Virus record (IMG/VR): IMGVR_UViG_3300009071_002589
Location: 1 to 41,284 of that record
From: a virus
Reading direction: 5' to 3' (one strand)
Length of the DNA: 41,284 nt
Notes under the pieces: generated by a model
Databases searched by the model: none
What the model saw: the letters and a program-made list of their open reading frames with translations, nothing else
Told to the model about the DNA's origin: nothing
Part shown: positions 31,514-39,634 of the stretch, in pieces
How the letters are laid out: the number at the start of each line of letters is the position of its first letter
Numbering within the stretch: the first letter of the stretch is position 1
Translations under genes and position numbers: made by a program

Positions 31514-31844
31514 AAGTTTCCCCTGTTTCGCGGAAGAAGTTTTCACTCCAAAATGCTTTGTCATCAATCCAGATATCGTAGTTTTCTTTTTCACCTACGC
31601 TTAGTTCGTGATGCTTTGCACCCCACTTCATCAGCTGTGCATATGTAAGCTCGTAATAGTCCACGCCACTAACGCACCCACGTGCAGTCATATATTTGAT
31701 TGTATGTCCTGCATCGTATAGTGCATTTACTTTTGCAATGCGTTCTGGCATTGGGATATGATTAGCGTAGTCTTTTTTACCACCACTGTCAGGAATGATA
31801 ACTTCTCGACAGATAGTCCCGTCAATATCAATAACATACTTCAT
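31506..31844 (-). CDS. HAD-superfamily hydrolase-like protein
   Basis: 112 residues. YVIDIDGTIC (3-12) is HAD motif I, YMTARG the motif II-like Thr, and NYDIWIDDKAF the motif IV-like aspartates. The protein is short, lacking a large cap, as in capsule-biosynthesis-type or polynucleotide 3'-phosphatase-like HADs. The neighbouring nucleotidyltransferase-cupin suggests a sugar-phosphate substrate. It does not show KdsC features. Overlap of one base with that gene (TAATG). Confidence 0.8.
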   Translation of the reverse strand: MKYVIDIDGTICREVIIPDSGGKKDYANHIPMPERIAKVNALYDAGHTIKYMTARGCVSGVDYYELTYAQLMKWGAKHHELSVGEKENYDIWIDDKAFWSENFFRETGETYE

Positions 31845-32605
31845 TAATCTCTTCTTTCAATATCTTCTTCACTGAGTTCAGATCCCATCCAAACCTCAAT
31901 TACTTTTGCAGTAACTTCTCCTACATTGTGTGCTTTGTGCCAAGTTAATACTGGAATATCAATGCTGTCACCAGGACCATATGTTTTGCTTTCACGATCG
32001 CCGTTGGCAAATTCCAAGTCCATGCGAATTTTGCCTTCAATCACATGCCAGTGTTCACTGCGAATAAAATGCCGTTGATCACTAAGTGGAGTTTCAGTAC
32101 CAAAAGCAAGTTCTTTAACAGCCCAACCTGGACCATTGTGTAATACAGTGTAACTACCCCAGGCACGTTGGGTTGTGGGTTGACTCCACTCCTTGAGTAT
32201 CCAACTACTGCTATTGCGCTTATCATCACCGCCGACGCCAAACTCAAATGATAGGCGCGGATCAGTTACTGTCATTTCTGGAATATTATCTTTGCCGCGA
32301 TCGCCGCCGTTTGCAAAAATAATTTCACTAGATTTACAGTTATTGAGAACTTTAGTTAGTGCATCGCAAGCTGTATCGTCAGTATCATCAAATTTGATAA
32401 CTTGATCAACAACTGCTAATTCACCGATAATACCAGCACGTTCAGTAAATGGCATGAAGGGCCGACCCTTTTTTCGAGTCAGCCAATCATCACTATTCAA
32501 GGCAACAACCAAGACATCTCCCAATGCCTTGGCTGCTTTAAACATGCTAATGTGTCCGCTGTGAACGGGATCAAAACCACCGCTTACTACAACCACACGA
32601 TTCAT
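31844..32605 (-). CDS. Cytidylyltransferase-like domain fused to a cupin
   Basis: 253 residues. VVSGGFDPVHSGHISMFKAA gives the HxGH nucleotide-binding motif (15-18) of the RfaE/TagD-type nucleotidyltransferases; LNSDDWLTRKKGRPFMPF follows. From about residue 165 there is a cupin: EHWHVIEGKIRM, then YGPGDSIDIP and TWHKAHNVG, as in the cupin of mannose-phosphate isomerase-guanylyltransferases. Such a protein could activate a sugar or alcohol phosphate for polysaccharide and isomerise its precursor. The substrate is unknown. Confidence 0.85.
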   Translation of the reverse strand: MNRVVVVSGGFDPVHSGHISMFKAAKALGDVLVVALNSDDWLTRKKGRPFMPFTERAGIIGELAVVDQVIKFDDTDDTACDALTKVLNNCKSSEIIFANGGDRGKDNIPEMTVTDPRLSFEFGVGGDDKRNSSSWILKEWSQPTTQRAWGSYTVLHNGPGWAVKELAFGTETPLSDQRHFIRSEHWHVIEGKIRMDLEFANGDRESKTYGPGDSIDIPVLTWHKAHNVGEVTAKVIEVWMGSELSEEDIERRD

Positions 32606-32606
32606 A

Positions 32607-32936
32607 TCAATCTGCCTTTACGTTGTCACGAAAATGGACAAGACGACCAACATGGATCTTTAGTTTTTTGGGGCTACGATCCTTGTGTAGCCTTAGCGTT
32701 AAATCAAAGGTCACTGCGTTATTTTTTTCAACAGTGATGATTTCAAATTCACGCAATTTCCAGCTTGAACTCAAGTCGCCTAGGTAGGCATGAAACAAGC
32801 TAGTAACCTTTGCTGTGTCTTTGTGGTTATAAATCAAACCATCATATGGTTGGATAATTTTAAGAAGATCGTATTTGATCTCCGGCAAAGTATAGTAGCC
32901 ACCAATACGATATTGATTTGGTTTAGTGTTGGACAT
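32607..32936 (-). CDS. Hypothetical protein, beta-rich
   Basis: 109 residues starting MSNTKPNQYRIGGYYTLPEI. A helical first half and a strand-rich second half (REFEIITVEKNNAVTFDLTL, then LKIHVGRLVHFRD) are visible, without motifs. Basic residues near the end could bind nucleic acid. It precedes the nucleotidyltransferase-cupin by one base. Confidence 0.7.
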   Translation of the reverse strand: MSNTKPNQYRIGGYYTLPEIKYDLLKIIQPYDGLIYNHKDTAKVTSLFHAYLGDLSSSWKLREFEIITVEKNNAVTFDLTLRLHKDRSPKKLKIHVGRLVHFRDNVKAD

Positions 32937-32947
32937 TTTATTATTCC

Positions 32948-33337
32948 TTAGTTTGAGTTAAATGTCATTGTTGCGCCGTTTTCATTATCTTCAGCAACAG
33001 TGATAGTAATGTCGCGGCCCGGGTATTTGTTGTTAATAGTTGTTGCTAGTTCTTCAGCAATCATTTCACAACTACGATGATTGAGATTCAGCGTTCCTAC
33101 TGAATACAGTGATTGTAGCCACCGCTTGAATTGGATAAATTCAATATCTCGATCATTGTGTTGTACATCAATTGCTACACGGAAGTGAAAGATATGACGA
33201 TGTGCGTATCCTAAGAAACTTACGTCATCCCAATCGCCTGTGGCCAGGGAAGGGTCATCAATTGCAGCTGGGTACAAGTGTACCCCTTCTTGTTGAAAGG
33301 TTACCCAAATTTGACGCTGTGAAACTTGAACACCCAT
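32948..33337 (-). CDS. QueD-like (6-pyruvoyl-tetrahydropterin synthase superfamily) protein
   Basis: 129 residues. YAHRHIFHFRVAIDVQHNDR carries the HxxxF and H residues where QueD-type T-fold enzymes place their zinc His, and RDIEFIQFKRWLQSLY followed by NLNHRSCEMIAEELATTI and YPGRDITITVAEDNENGA matches the later part: the SCExxA helix and the V.Ed...ga strand. The N-terminal strand (VSQRQIWVTFQQEGVHLYPA) is unlike standard QueD. The best reading is a phage QueD-like enzyme giving carboxytetrahydropterin from the FolE product. The family call is moderate; catalytic competence is unproven. Confidence 0.65.
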   Translation of the reverse strand: MGVQVSQRQIWVTFQQEGVHLYPAAIDDPSLATGDWDDVSFLGYAHRHIFHFRVAIDVQHNDRDIEFIQFKRWLQSLYSVGTLNLNHRSCEMIAEELATTINNKYPGRDITITVAEDNENGATMTFNSN

Positions 33338-33340
33338 CGT

Positions 33341-33526
33341 CTACGTGTCCTCGCCAACTTGCGCACGAAGAAGCTTCAAGATTTCCCAAAGTTTCCAATC
33401 AATTGCTTCCGCATATTTCATCATTTGCGCACCATCTAGTCCTGGCACAGATACTTCCGTTGTATTAGTATCTGTTGTTGTTGTAGTAGTACCTTCTTCA
33501 TCAATTAGTCTGATCTTTTTCGCCAT
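33341..33526 (-). CDS. Small protein between QueD-like and DpdA-like genes
   Basis: 61 residues: a Thr-rich, disordered N-terminus (EGTTTTTTDTNTTEVSVPGL) followed by a helix (GAQMMKYAEAIDWKLWEILK). The helix pattern ending AIDWKLWEI looks conserved. It sits two bases after the DpdA-like gene and three before the QueD-like gene. Function unknown. Confidence 0.65.
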   Translation of the reverse strand: MAKKIRLIDEEGTTTTTTDTNTTEVSVPGLDGAQMMKYAEAIDWKLWEILKLLRAQVGEDT

Positions 33527-33528
33527 AA

Positions 33529-35028
33529 TTAGGCCTCCATATTTGTTAAGATTGTGTTTGCTTGTTCAGCAGCTTCATTGTCGTAATCTGCAGAGATGAT
33601 ATCATCCTGCATTTTACTTACTTTAAAGAGTCCACTCATCGAGTTGTTTGATGTTTTAAGACTCTTCTGTCCGTTAAAGTCCGCCATCATTGCTCCAGCT
33701 TCGTCTAACATCTGCATTGGTGTTTCACTTTTAAATAGTTCTTCAATAAAGTTAGACATATACAATGCATTACGTGGTACCCAAGGATCAAATTGATCCT
33801 CTTTACTACCATTCTTTACTTTGCGCCATTCGTGATGACTAGTTTTAAATTGTGTTGTAGCAACATCTGTCAATGCATTAGCACGTTGGACACTTTCAAT
33901 GTGACTATATACATTGTGACCCATCTGTAGGAAGTAGCTGAGGCTATCCCACGAAGTCTTGCCTTCTTTGCCATTCTTGTTCAACATGCCTGGATGATAC
34001 CAATTAATATCCCCCATAGTTAAACGATCACCAACTGCGCCGCCCCAAGGGAACGGAATCTCACTACCTGCTAATGTTTTGCTATCTACTGCACTATCCA
34101 TAACATAACCAAATTTGTTATTACGATGTGTGTGCTGTGTGTACACTTGTCCCATTGCCGTAGCAATAAAAGGACTTGCACAATCAAACATAACATCAAT
34201 ATCTTCATTAACTGTTGAACGTAATGCACGTTTAATAGCAGTAAATGCAGTTGCCCATTCCAGTTTACTTGTTCCTAGATAGTGCAACAAGTCACGCTTT
34301 CCACGCTCCAGCTGATTATCATCACGCATTTGAATAAGTGTGCGCAATACAATATTGATATCATTCTTGGTGCTACCACCAAAAGCAAAGCCATCAAGAT
34401 CATGGTGCTTCATACTTTGATACCAATGATTTGCTTCTGCCCAATTACGTCCTTGCATAACATTTAGATATTTTGTTTGGAATTTACGATGCTTTTTAAA
34501 CCAGTTTACATTAAAATCAGTGTATTCCAAACATTCATTGAATGAAGTAATGCCTGTACGCTCAGTAAATGTAGGTTCAGCTGCCAATGTTGGGATATCC
34601 AAAATCATTGAATAGTCTGCTGTATACTCCAACCAGTTTAGAATAGTTTCACGTAAACTATCATCTGTCTTAAAGTTTTTCCAATCACACTTAATAACAC
34701 CTTTAATGATCTGGAACCCACCTGAGTCTCCTAGGATGAATGTCTTTTCACGATCACGTGCTTGTACCATGTTATCGCTTACATATGCTTTGTCGAGATT
34801 TAACTGTGCATGTCCTGCAGAGTATAGCCCCCATTTGTATGGAAAGTAACTATCCTCTTTGAGGAAGTCCATGCCTTCCAAACCTTTTTCAAAGCCTGCT
34901 GGCACACGTTCATCAGGGATGAAGTCTGTGCCTTGTTCACGATATTTTGCAAGCACATTGTTATAGAAGGTGCTAATGCTGGGCAAAAACACACTATAAT
35001 CTTTGTTGCTAGCTGTTAAGTTTGACAT
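33529..35028 (-). CDS. DpdA-like tRNA-guanine transglycosylase-fold enzyme
   Basis: 499 residues. GDSGGFQII (100-108) aligns with the TGT DSGGFQ, giving nucleophile-site Asp101; YLNVMQGRNW aligns with the VQGG block; DGFAFGGS (212-219) with GYAIGG; LHYLGTSKLEW (248-258) with the LMGVGT block; and VMFDCASPF (279-287) with the second catalytic Asp, here Asp282. The C-terminal zinc cluster of bacterial TGT (CxCxxC..H) is not seen; only three cysteines are present. Phage DpdA enzymes of this type insert 7-deazaguanine bases into DNA rather than tRNA. With FolE, QueD-like and QueE also in the window, base exchange in phage DNA is the likely role; tRNA is the alternative. Confidence 0.82.
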   Translation of the reverse strand: MSNLTASNKDYSVFLPSISTFYNNVLAKYREQGTDFIPDERVPAGFEKGLEGMDFLKEDSYFPYKWGLYSAGHAQLNLDKAYVSDNMVQARDREKTFILGDSGGFQIIKGVIKCDWKNFKTDDSLRETILNWLEYTADYSMILDIPTLAAEPTFTERTGITSFNECLEYTDFNVNWFKKHRKFQTKYLNVMQGRNWAEANHWYQSMKHHDLDGFAFGGSTKNDINIVLRTLIQMRDDNQLERGKRDLLHYLGTSKLEWATAFTAIKRALRSTVNEDIDVMFDCASPFIATAMGQVYTQHTHRNNKFGYVMDSAVDSKTLAGSEIPFPWGGAVGDRLTMGDINWYHPGMLNKNGKEGKTSWDSLSYFLQMGHNVYSHIESVQRANALTDVATTQFKTSHHEWRKVKNGSKEDQFDPWVPRNALYMSNFIEELFKSETPMQMLDEAGAMMADFNGQKSLKTSNNSMSGLFKVSKMQDDIISADYDNEAAEQANTILTNMEA

Positions 35029-35031
35029 GTT

Positions 35032-35787
35032 TTATACCGACAATGCTGGAAGGATATAGTTATATTCGCCGATGCCAGTGTCGATTGTAATTTGCAACGC
35101 ACCCATTGCACTGATGTGCAAAGTACATTGTGCTGTCATGCCCAACTTCAATACACTCAAGAATTGTGTAAGTGGCCAACTAAAGCCCTCGCCCAGTTCA
35201 CCAGTTACATTAGTAGCAAATGTACGCTTACCAACAAAACTACCACCAGTATCACCAACAGTAACGATTAGGTTACCATCTTGTGTCTTTAGGCTAAAGT
35301 TGGGTTCAATGCCACCATAAATGCCAGCAATTTCCTGCAACTCACTTACTTTTTGCTTTGTAGGCTCAACAGTGATATCCCAGTTTGGCATTGAGTTAAA
35401 TTCAATGTTTTCAAATGTACTGAGTACCTGGCGTTCATTCATTAGACGATATCGGTCGTTATTGCCTTGTGTGTCTTTGAATAGCAATGCTTGTGGTGTT
35501 GTTGCACCATCTTTTTCCTGCATTACCATTTCTACAGTCGCGCCATCTTCTTTGTATGTGCGGATGCCGCTAATGCCGTTCAAGAACGCCAAGTTGCCAA
35601 ATCCAAACACACCAGAAAATTCTGGAAGTGCATTGTGTAGTTTCGCTTTGATAATCACAGTGCGCTCTGTGTCTACTGCATCGAACTTGGTAGTAGAAGC
35701 ATCACCTTCTACTTTAACAAAGTTTACGATGCCCAAGCTCGCAGTCATTTTAACTACGTCTTGAACTACGTCTTTAATAGTACTCAT
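35032..35787 (-). CDS. Sliding clamp (T4 gp45-like)
   Basis: 251 residues. It is strand-rich, with the repeated clamp layout: FSGVFGFGNLAFLNGI (60s-70s), then a domain starting NSMPNWDITVEPTKQKVSEL, and a last part FSWPLTQFLSVLKL, LHISAMGALQITIDTGIGEY, and NYILPAL. This order is characteristic of phage DNA polymerase clamps in marine T4-like phages. The clamp holds the phage polymerase on DNA. It has a strong promoter and leads a long unit, and it is followed by the DpdA-like gene, so DNA replication and DNA modification are transcribed together. Confidence 0.8.
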   Translation of the reverse strand: MSTIKDVVQDVVKMTASLGIVNFVKVEGDASTTKFDAVDTERTVIIKAKLHNALPEFSGVFGFGNLAFLNGISGIRTYKEDGATVEMVMQEKDGATTPQALLFKDTQGNNDRYRLMNERQVLSTFENIEFNSMPNWDITVEPTKQKVSELQEIAGIYGGIEPNFSLKTQDGNLIVTVGDTGGSFVGKRTFATNVTGELGEGFSWPLTQFLSVLKLGMTAQCTLHISAMGALQITIDTGIGEYNYILPALSV

Positions 35788-35827
35788 TTATAGAGTCTCC
35801 TTAGGGTTTGATTGTTGTTATGTATTC

Positions 35828-35856
35828 ATAATACGATGAATTGAAGTTAAAGTCAA
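35828..35856 (-). promoter_or_regulatory. Sigma70-type promoter for the clamp unit
   Basis: TTGACT at 35856-35851, 17-bp spacer, TATTAT at 35833-35828, in the 92-base gap before the clamp gene. AAGGAG just before the ATG is its ribosome binding site. Confidence 0.87.
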
Positions 35857-35879
35857 GTATTTTTTGAAATTAAAATACA

Positions 35880-36515
35880 TTATTTTACTCTTATTTTGTA
35901 GACGTCCTCAAATGCTGGTCTAGGATATGGATTTTCTCCATAAGCATACGGAATACGTCTACTTCTATCTGTCCTAGGGTCAATATAAAGTGGATGTGGT
36001 TCACGATATCCGATTCCAATGAACAAATTAGTTCTTCGGTCTGCACCGATTAATTTTGCCATGCCTTCTGCATCTCGAATACACTGGCATAATCCAGTGT
36101 CAATTCCTCGAGCAGTAAAGCCGTAGATAAATGATACTGCGGCGATACCAATTTCTATATTGTCAGTATTGGCAATTCCAATTCCTGGGCGTTGTTCAAT
36201 TGTTTGAAATTTAGTTTCTTCATAAACAACATCACGTGTGCTGAATGCCAAAAGAGTAGGTGCTAGTACTTGCGGATTACCTTTATCGATCATCATATTA
36301 TGATCTGTATTTCTATGACACATTGTGTGAATCTGTTTTCTCATTTCAGGATCAGTGTTGTCAATAATATCTACTACATAAGGTATTTTTCTGTTTTTAC
36401 TAGGAGCATAATTGTAAACTTCCTCGCATACCTCTTGTATAATTTCCACTGGCACTTGATCCGTCTTCCAACTAAAGGTAGTGCTTCTTGCTTTTAATAC
36501 GTCTGAATATTCCAT
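35880..36515 (-). CDS. Nitroreductase-family flavoprotein
   Basis: 211 residues. The N-terminus DVLKARSTTFSWKTDQVPVE with the R.S.R-like block, and the C-terminal IEIGIAAVSFIYGFTARGID, then TGLCQCI and LFIGIGY, fit the nitroreductase/FMN-dependent oxidoreductase fold: a core Ala/Gly-rich helix and a G.C.....IG.GY end. The family reduces or dehydrogenates flavin substrates. It is coupled to the radical SAM gene (TAATG), which may mean a shared modification pathway. The substrate is unknown. Confidence 0.78.
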   Translation of the reverse strand: MEYSDVLKARSTTFSWKTDQVPVEIIQEVCEEVYNYAPSKNRKIPYVVDIIDNTDPEMRKQIHTMCHRNTDHNMMIDKGNPQVLAPTLLAFSTRDVVYEETKFQTIEQRPGIGIANTDNIEIGIAAVSFIYGFTARGIDTGLCQCIRDAEGMAKLIGADRRTNLFIGIGYREPHPLYIDPRTDRSRRIPYAYGENPYPRPAFEDVYKIRVK

Positions 36516-37615
36516 TATTTAAATTGCTCCGAGAATGGGTCAAACTCTGTGCCACACTTTTGCGCACAAACACCTAGTTTACCAGCTTTGATACTTTCAA
36601 GTTTCCAACTACGTTGAATGTCTTGCATAATGCCACTATCAAAGACACCTTTTATACCAAATAGTTTTGCATTAATACCTTCTTTCCCGCCAGCTCTGTC
36701 AATAAAGTCCCAAATTTGTTCCACTTTTGGATCTGCTTGCCACCATTTATACATCCGGCCCGCTGTCCAACAACACGGCATAATTAATCCCTCTGCTGTT
36801 ACAAACATGCTTTTATTTTTATCTGGCTGCGCTACTTTACAACTAATAGTGGCTTGGTTATAGTAGTCCATCATACTGCCGTATGTTTTTTCTAATTCAG
36901 CCTCTTTGGCCAATGCCAAATTCTGATGCTCTAATTTTTTAGGTTTTGCAAGTGTTGTTGTTTCAGCGCCTTTTCTGTTTACTGCTTGGTGAGACTCTTT
37001 GCCTTTGTTTTTAGCACTGCTAAAGAAACGCCCAGTTTTTTTCTTCATAAATTTTTCACAGCCCCATTCTTTTGCAAGCTGTTCTGCACGTTCTACATCA
37101 CATTCACTGTGTTCAAAGATAATATAATCCCACCGGGCTCTGCCGCCTGCTGCAATAAATGCTTTCATATTTCTCTCAACAAACTCCCAACGTACATTCT
37201 GTCTATACAGGTGATTTGTGTTTTCGAGACCATCAACACTAAAGATGACTGCACCTTGGCGTCCGATAACTTCTGCTAAACGTGTCCACCATTCAGTGTC
37301 TCTGGCGCCAGCATTGGTGTTCATACTGAGCCAAATATTGGGATTATGTTTTCTAAAGTACTCCATAATCTCTAGTGTATCAGTGGCACTGATGGGATCA
37401 CCTAGGTTACCACACATATACATCACGTTGAGCTGTTTAATAAATTCTGGAGGGAAGATATCCATACAGTCCTGTAGTGATAATTCTTGTTCATTTCCAC
37501 GTATGTGTTGGTTGACAGCGCCACCGTTTTCGTTACGATCACACATTGGACAAGCAGCATTGCATCGCTGTGTTACTTCCAGGTGTAATTCGGTGATTTC
37601 GTTATAATTATACAT
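36515..37615 (-). CDS. Radical SAM/SPASM-domain protein
   Basis: 366 residues. The N-terminus ELHLEVTQRCNAACPMCDRN has the CxxxCxxC motif (18, 22, 25), followed by MCGNLGDP in place of the usual GGEP. The C-terminus holds CKVAQ, GLIMPCCW and CAQKCGTEFDP, an auxiliary-cluster (SPASM) cysteine set. The middle contains a charged insertion (KNKGKESHQAVNRKGAETTT). Such enzymes often modify peptides or nucleosides. It pairs with a nitroreductase downstream. No precursor peptide is visible, so the substrate remains open. Confidence 0.85.
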   Translation of the reverse strand: MYNYNEITELHLEVTQRCNAACPMCDRNENGGAVNQHIRGNEQELSLQDCMDIFPPEFIKQLNVMYMCGNLGDPISATDTLEIMEYFRKHNPNIWLSMNTNAGARDTEWWTRLAEVIGRQGAVIFSVDGLENTNHLYRQNVRWEFVERNMKAFIAAGGRARWDYIIFEHSECDVERAEQLAKEWGCEKFMKKKTGRFFSSAKNKGKESHQAVNRKGAETTTLAKPKKLEHQNLALAKEAELEKTYGSMMDYYNQATISCKVAQPDKNKSMFVTAEGLIMPCCWTAGRMYKWWQADPKVEQIWDFIDRAGGKEGINAKLFGIKGVFDSGIMQDIQRSWKLESIKAGKLGVCAQKCGTEFDPFSEQFK

Positions 37616-37971
37616 TAATATACTCCTCCAAAAATAAAGTAATCAACAGCAAAGGTCATTTCTGCACCAATAAACACCGCTAAGTAATAATTCTGTAGTC
37701 TATTCCAGATCCATTTAATAACAATCCAAGCAACAAATACTCTAACTGTGTACAATATGTCTGCGTAGATTAACTCTATTAATCTCGGCAATTCTTGCGC
37801 TGAATAAAGATAAGCAAACACCCCATTGTCCCACGCAAAGCTGAATTGGCTCATGATAAGAACCGCCCAATAGTAATTCACATAACGGTTGAAGAACTTA
37901 ACAAGGTGGGCGCTGATTAGCAATCTATATGCAACATATGTTGCATTTACTAATATAAAATTAAGCATCAT
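37615..37971 (-). CDS. Small multi-pass membrane protein
   Basis: 118 residues. Three to four hydrophobic segments (TYVAYRLLISAHLVKFF, YYWAVLIMSQFSFAW, VRVFVAWIVIKWIW, YYLAVFIGAEMTFAVDYFI) predict an integral membrane protein. It is coupled to the radical SAM gene (TAATG). It might serve as a membrane partner of the radical SAM/nitroreductase pair, or be an unrelated host-membrane modulator. Confidence 0.7.
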   Translation of the reverse strand: MMLNFILVNATYVAYRLLISAHLVKFFNRYVNYYWAVLIMSQFSFAWDNGVFAYLYSAQELPRLIELIYADILYTVRVFVAWIVIKWIWNRLQNYYLAVFIGAEMTFAVDYFIFGGVY

Positions 37972-38227
37972 CTAGTACGAAACTCACTTCTGTTCCTGGT
38001 CCGATTTCGCTGGGCATTCCGCCATGTTCCATTACATAGTGCTTGATCACTGCCTTGTACCACAAATGACTGTTGTGGTATGCAACTTTGTTAAACTTAT
38101 ATATACTGTTGTTATCTGCTTTCATGGTTGTGATAGCACGAGCAGATTCTTTTTGTAATTCACGCACACTGAGAGAATCTAAATACTCATCAAATACGTC
38201 CATTGTCATTTCTATTTCTTCATCCAT
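37961..38227 (-). CDS. Hypothetical phage protein
   Basis: 88 residues. An acidic first third (MDEEIEMTMDVFDEYLDSLS) is followed by helices (LQKESARAITTMKADNNSIY, then HNSHLWYKAVIKHYVMEHGG) and a short beta end. It overlaps both neighbours by eight to eleven bases. No family recognised. Confidence 0.7.
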   Translation of the reverse strand: MDEEIEMTMDVFDEYLDSLSVRELQKESARAITTMKADNNSIYKFNKVAYHNSHLWYKAVIKHYVMEHGGMPSEIGPGTEVSFVLDDA

Positions 38228-38498
38228 CGTCTTCTACCTTGTCTATACCGCCAAGTGTTACCAGCATGGCATCTTCGGGTTTGATAAATCTCATAACAAG
38301 TATTCGGCTACCTGACCTATTAATATAGCTTTCGTCAATCGAATAATCTTTTATATAAGTTAAATTATATTTATCATGTAGTCCTGTTACCAATCTAGCA
38401 ATACAATCCCAAACCGGAAATGTCTCTCCTTCAGTGTAAACTGAATGTTCGCTAACAACAAATTCCACTAGCCCTTCTAATCCCAGGTCATGCGGCAT
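38220..38498 (-). CDS. Hypothetical phage protein
   Basis: 92 residues starting MPHDLGLEGLVEFVVSEHSV. It looks like a small alpha-beta domain with a conserved-looking ILVMRFIKPEDAMLVTLGGI end, of a type common among small T4-like phage proteins. It overlaps the methyltransferase-like stop by one base. Confidence 0.7.
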   Translation of the reverse strand: MPHDLGLEGLVEFVVSEHSVYTEGETFPVWDCIARLVTGLHDKYNLTYIKDYSIDESYINRSGSRILVMRFIKPEDAMLVTLGGIDKVEDDG

Positions 38499-39634
38499 TA
38501 TTTAATGCCAATCAGCATAAACCTATTATATAAGTGAGTGTCTAATTCACCTTCATAAGAGATACTTTGCATTGGGTATTTACTTTTTACTTCTTCTAAA
38601 TCTTTACAACAATTACTATGCTGTGGATTTGAAAAATAATCATTAGTTTGTAGCACAACAAACGTACCACTTGGTAAGTTTTCAAACCATGTGTTATCCA
38701 TGTGTTCACAACTTGTATTAATTACACAATTGATATTATCTAATTCTACCCAACCAAACTTATTTTCAAGTAACTCATCTTTGTCTTTAAACATTTCTGT
38801 GCGTAAATCTTCACTTATTTTTTCAATAACTGAACCTTTGTCTACAACGCCTTGTTTAATGTTTTCCTCGTTTTCATTAATCCACTTATCAATTAGTTCT
38901 TGTCTTTTATTTATTAATGCACTTTCTTGCTTTTCCATCCAACGATTAATTTGTTGATCTCTCAAATCATAATCTGTGTATCTAAGTGTTTTATTATCCC
39001 AATTTATTTTATTTACATCTGTTGTTACTGGAATAAATCTATTTGATGCTACTTGGCTAGGGTATAGCCTTTTACTGGGCACCGCTACTTTGTCATCAAT
39101 ATCTAAGCTGTATATTTTTGATACGTCGAACTGATTGAAAAGGAAGTGAGCAAGGAAATTATACCAACCACCATAAAATACAATATTACCCAGTGGTCCG
39201 TCGATAATGTTTGCTAATTCGGAAACCATCCACAGTTTACTTCTAACTTGTCCTCTGGAAAGGAAATCATTAATGTCTGGCATGTCAGCTGCTTCGCCAT
39301 TCTCTCCACTCCAATAATTAATAAACTTACACACATTCACCAAAAATTCGTCTTCTTTCATATACTTGCGAAAGAGAGTAGCCAGCAACTGTGGTTTAAT
39401 CTCGAAATCTTCCAGCTTATCATGCAACAATACATTCATCCAGGATTTAACATGCACTGGGTTACTGTTTCGCATACTACACAACTCAAGTATAACATCA
39501 CGCTTGCGATACCAATTGTCATGGTACAGTGCTTTGTGAATTTCCTCCCAACGTTCATGCTGGCCAGTATATTTAAAGTATTCACTTAGACCGTTCATCC
39601 AGTGATATGTTTCTTGAAATTCAGAGAGCTTCAT
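38498..39634 (-). CDS. Methyltransferase-like protein with a coiled-coil insertion
   Basis: 378 residues. The N-terminal ~130 residues are helical. From about residue 145, GPLGNIVFYGGWYNFLAHFL and YSLDIDDKVAVPSKR look like motifs I and II of a Rossmann methyltransferase; INTSCEHMDNTWFENLPSGT and FVVLQTNDYF look like motif IV and the following strand. Between them lies a coiled-coil insertion (EKQESALINKRQELIDKWIN). The glycine-rich motif is degenerate (YGGW), so SAM binding is plausible but unproven. It may target a protein or nucleic acid. Confidence 0.65.
   Translation of the reverse strand: MKLSEFQETYHWMNGLSEYFKYTGQHERWEEIHKALYHDNWYRKRDVILELCSMRNSNPVHVKSWMNVLLHDKLEDFEIKPQLLATLFRKYMKEDEFLVNVCKFINYWSGENGEAADMPDINDFLSRGQVRSKLWMVSELANIIDGPLGNIVFYGGWYNFLAHFLFNQFDVSKIYSLDIDDKVAVPSKRLYPSQVASNRFIPVTTDVNKINWDNKTLRYTDYDLRDQQINRWMEKQESALINKRQELIDKWINENEENIKQGVVDKGSVIEKISEDLRTEMFKDKDELLENKFGWVELDNINCVINTSCEHMDNTWFENLPSGTFVVLQTNDYFSNPQHSNCCKDLEEVKSKYPMQSISYEGELDTHLYNRFMLIGIK

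Noticed and set aside
31506-31844. HAD protein as the missing KDO-8-phosphate phosphatase (KdsC)
   Set aside because: It is shorter than KdsC, lacks its characteristic N-terminal block and is far from kdsA/kdsB. Function left open.
35770-35790. TATAAATG at the clamp start as a late promoter
   Set aside because: It overlaps the start codon itself, so cannot drive this gene; the sigma70-type promoter upstream is convincing.
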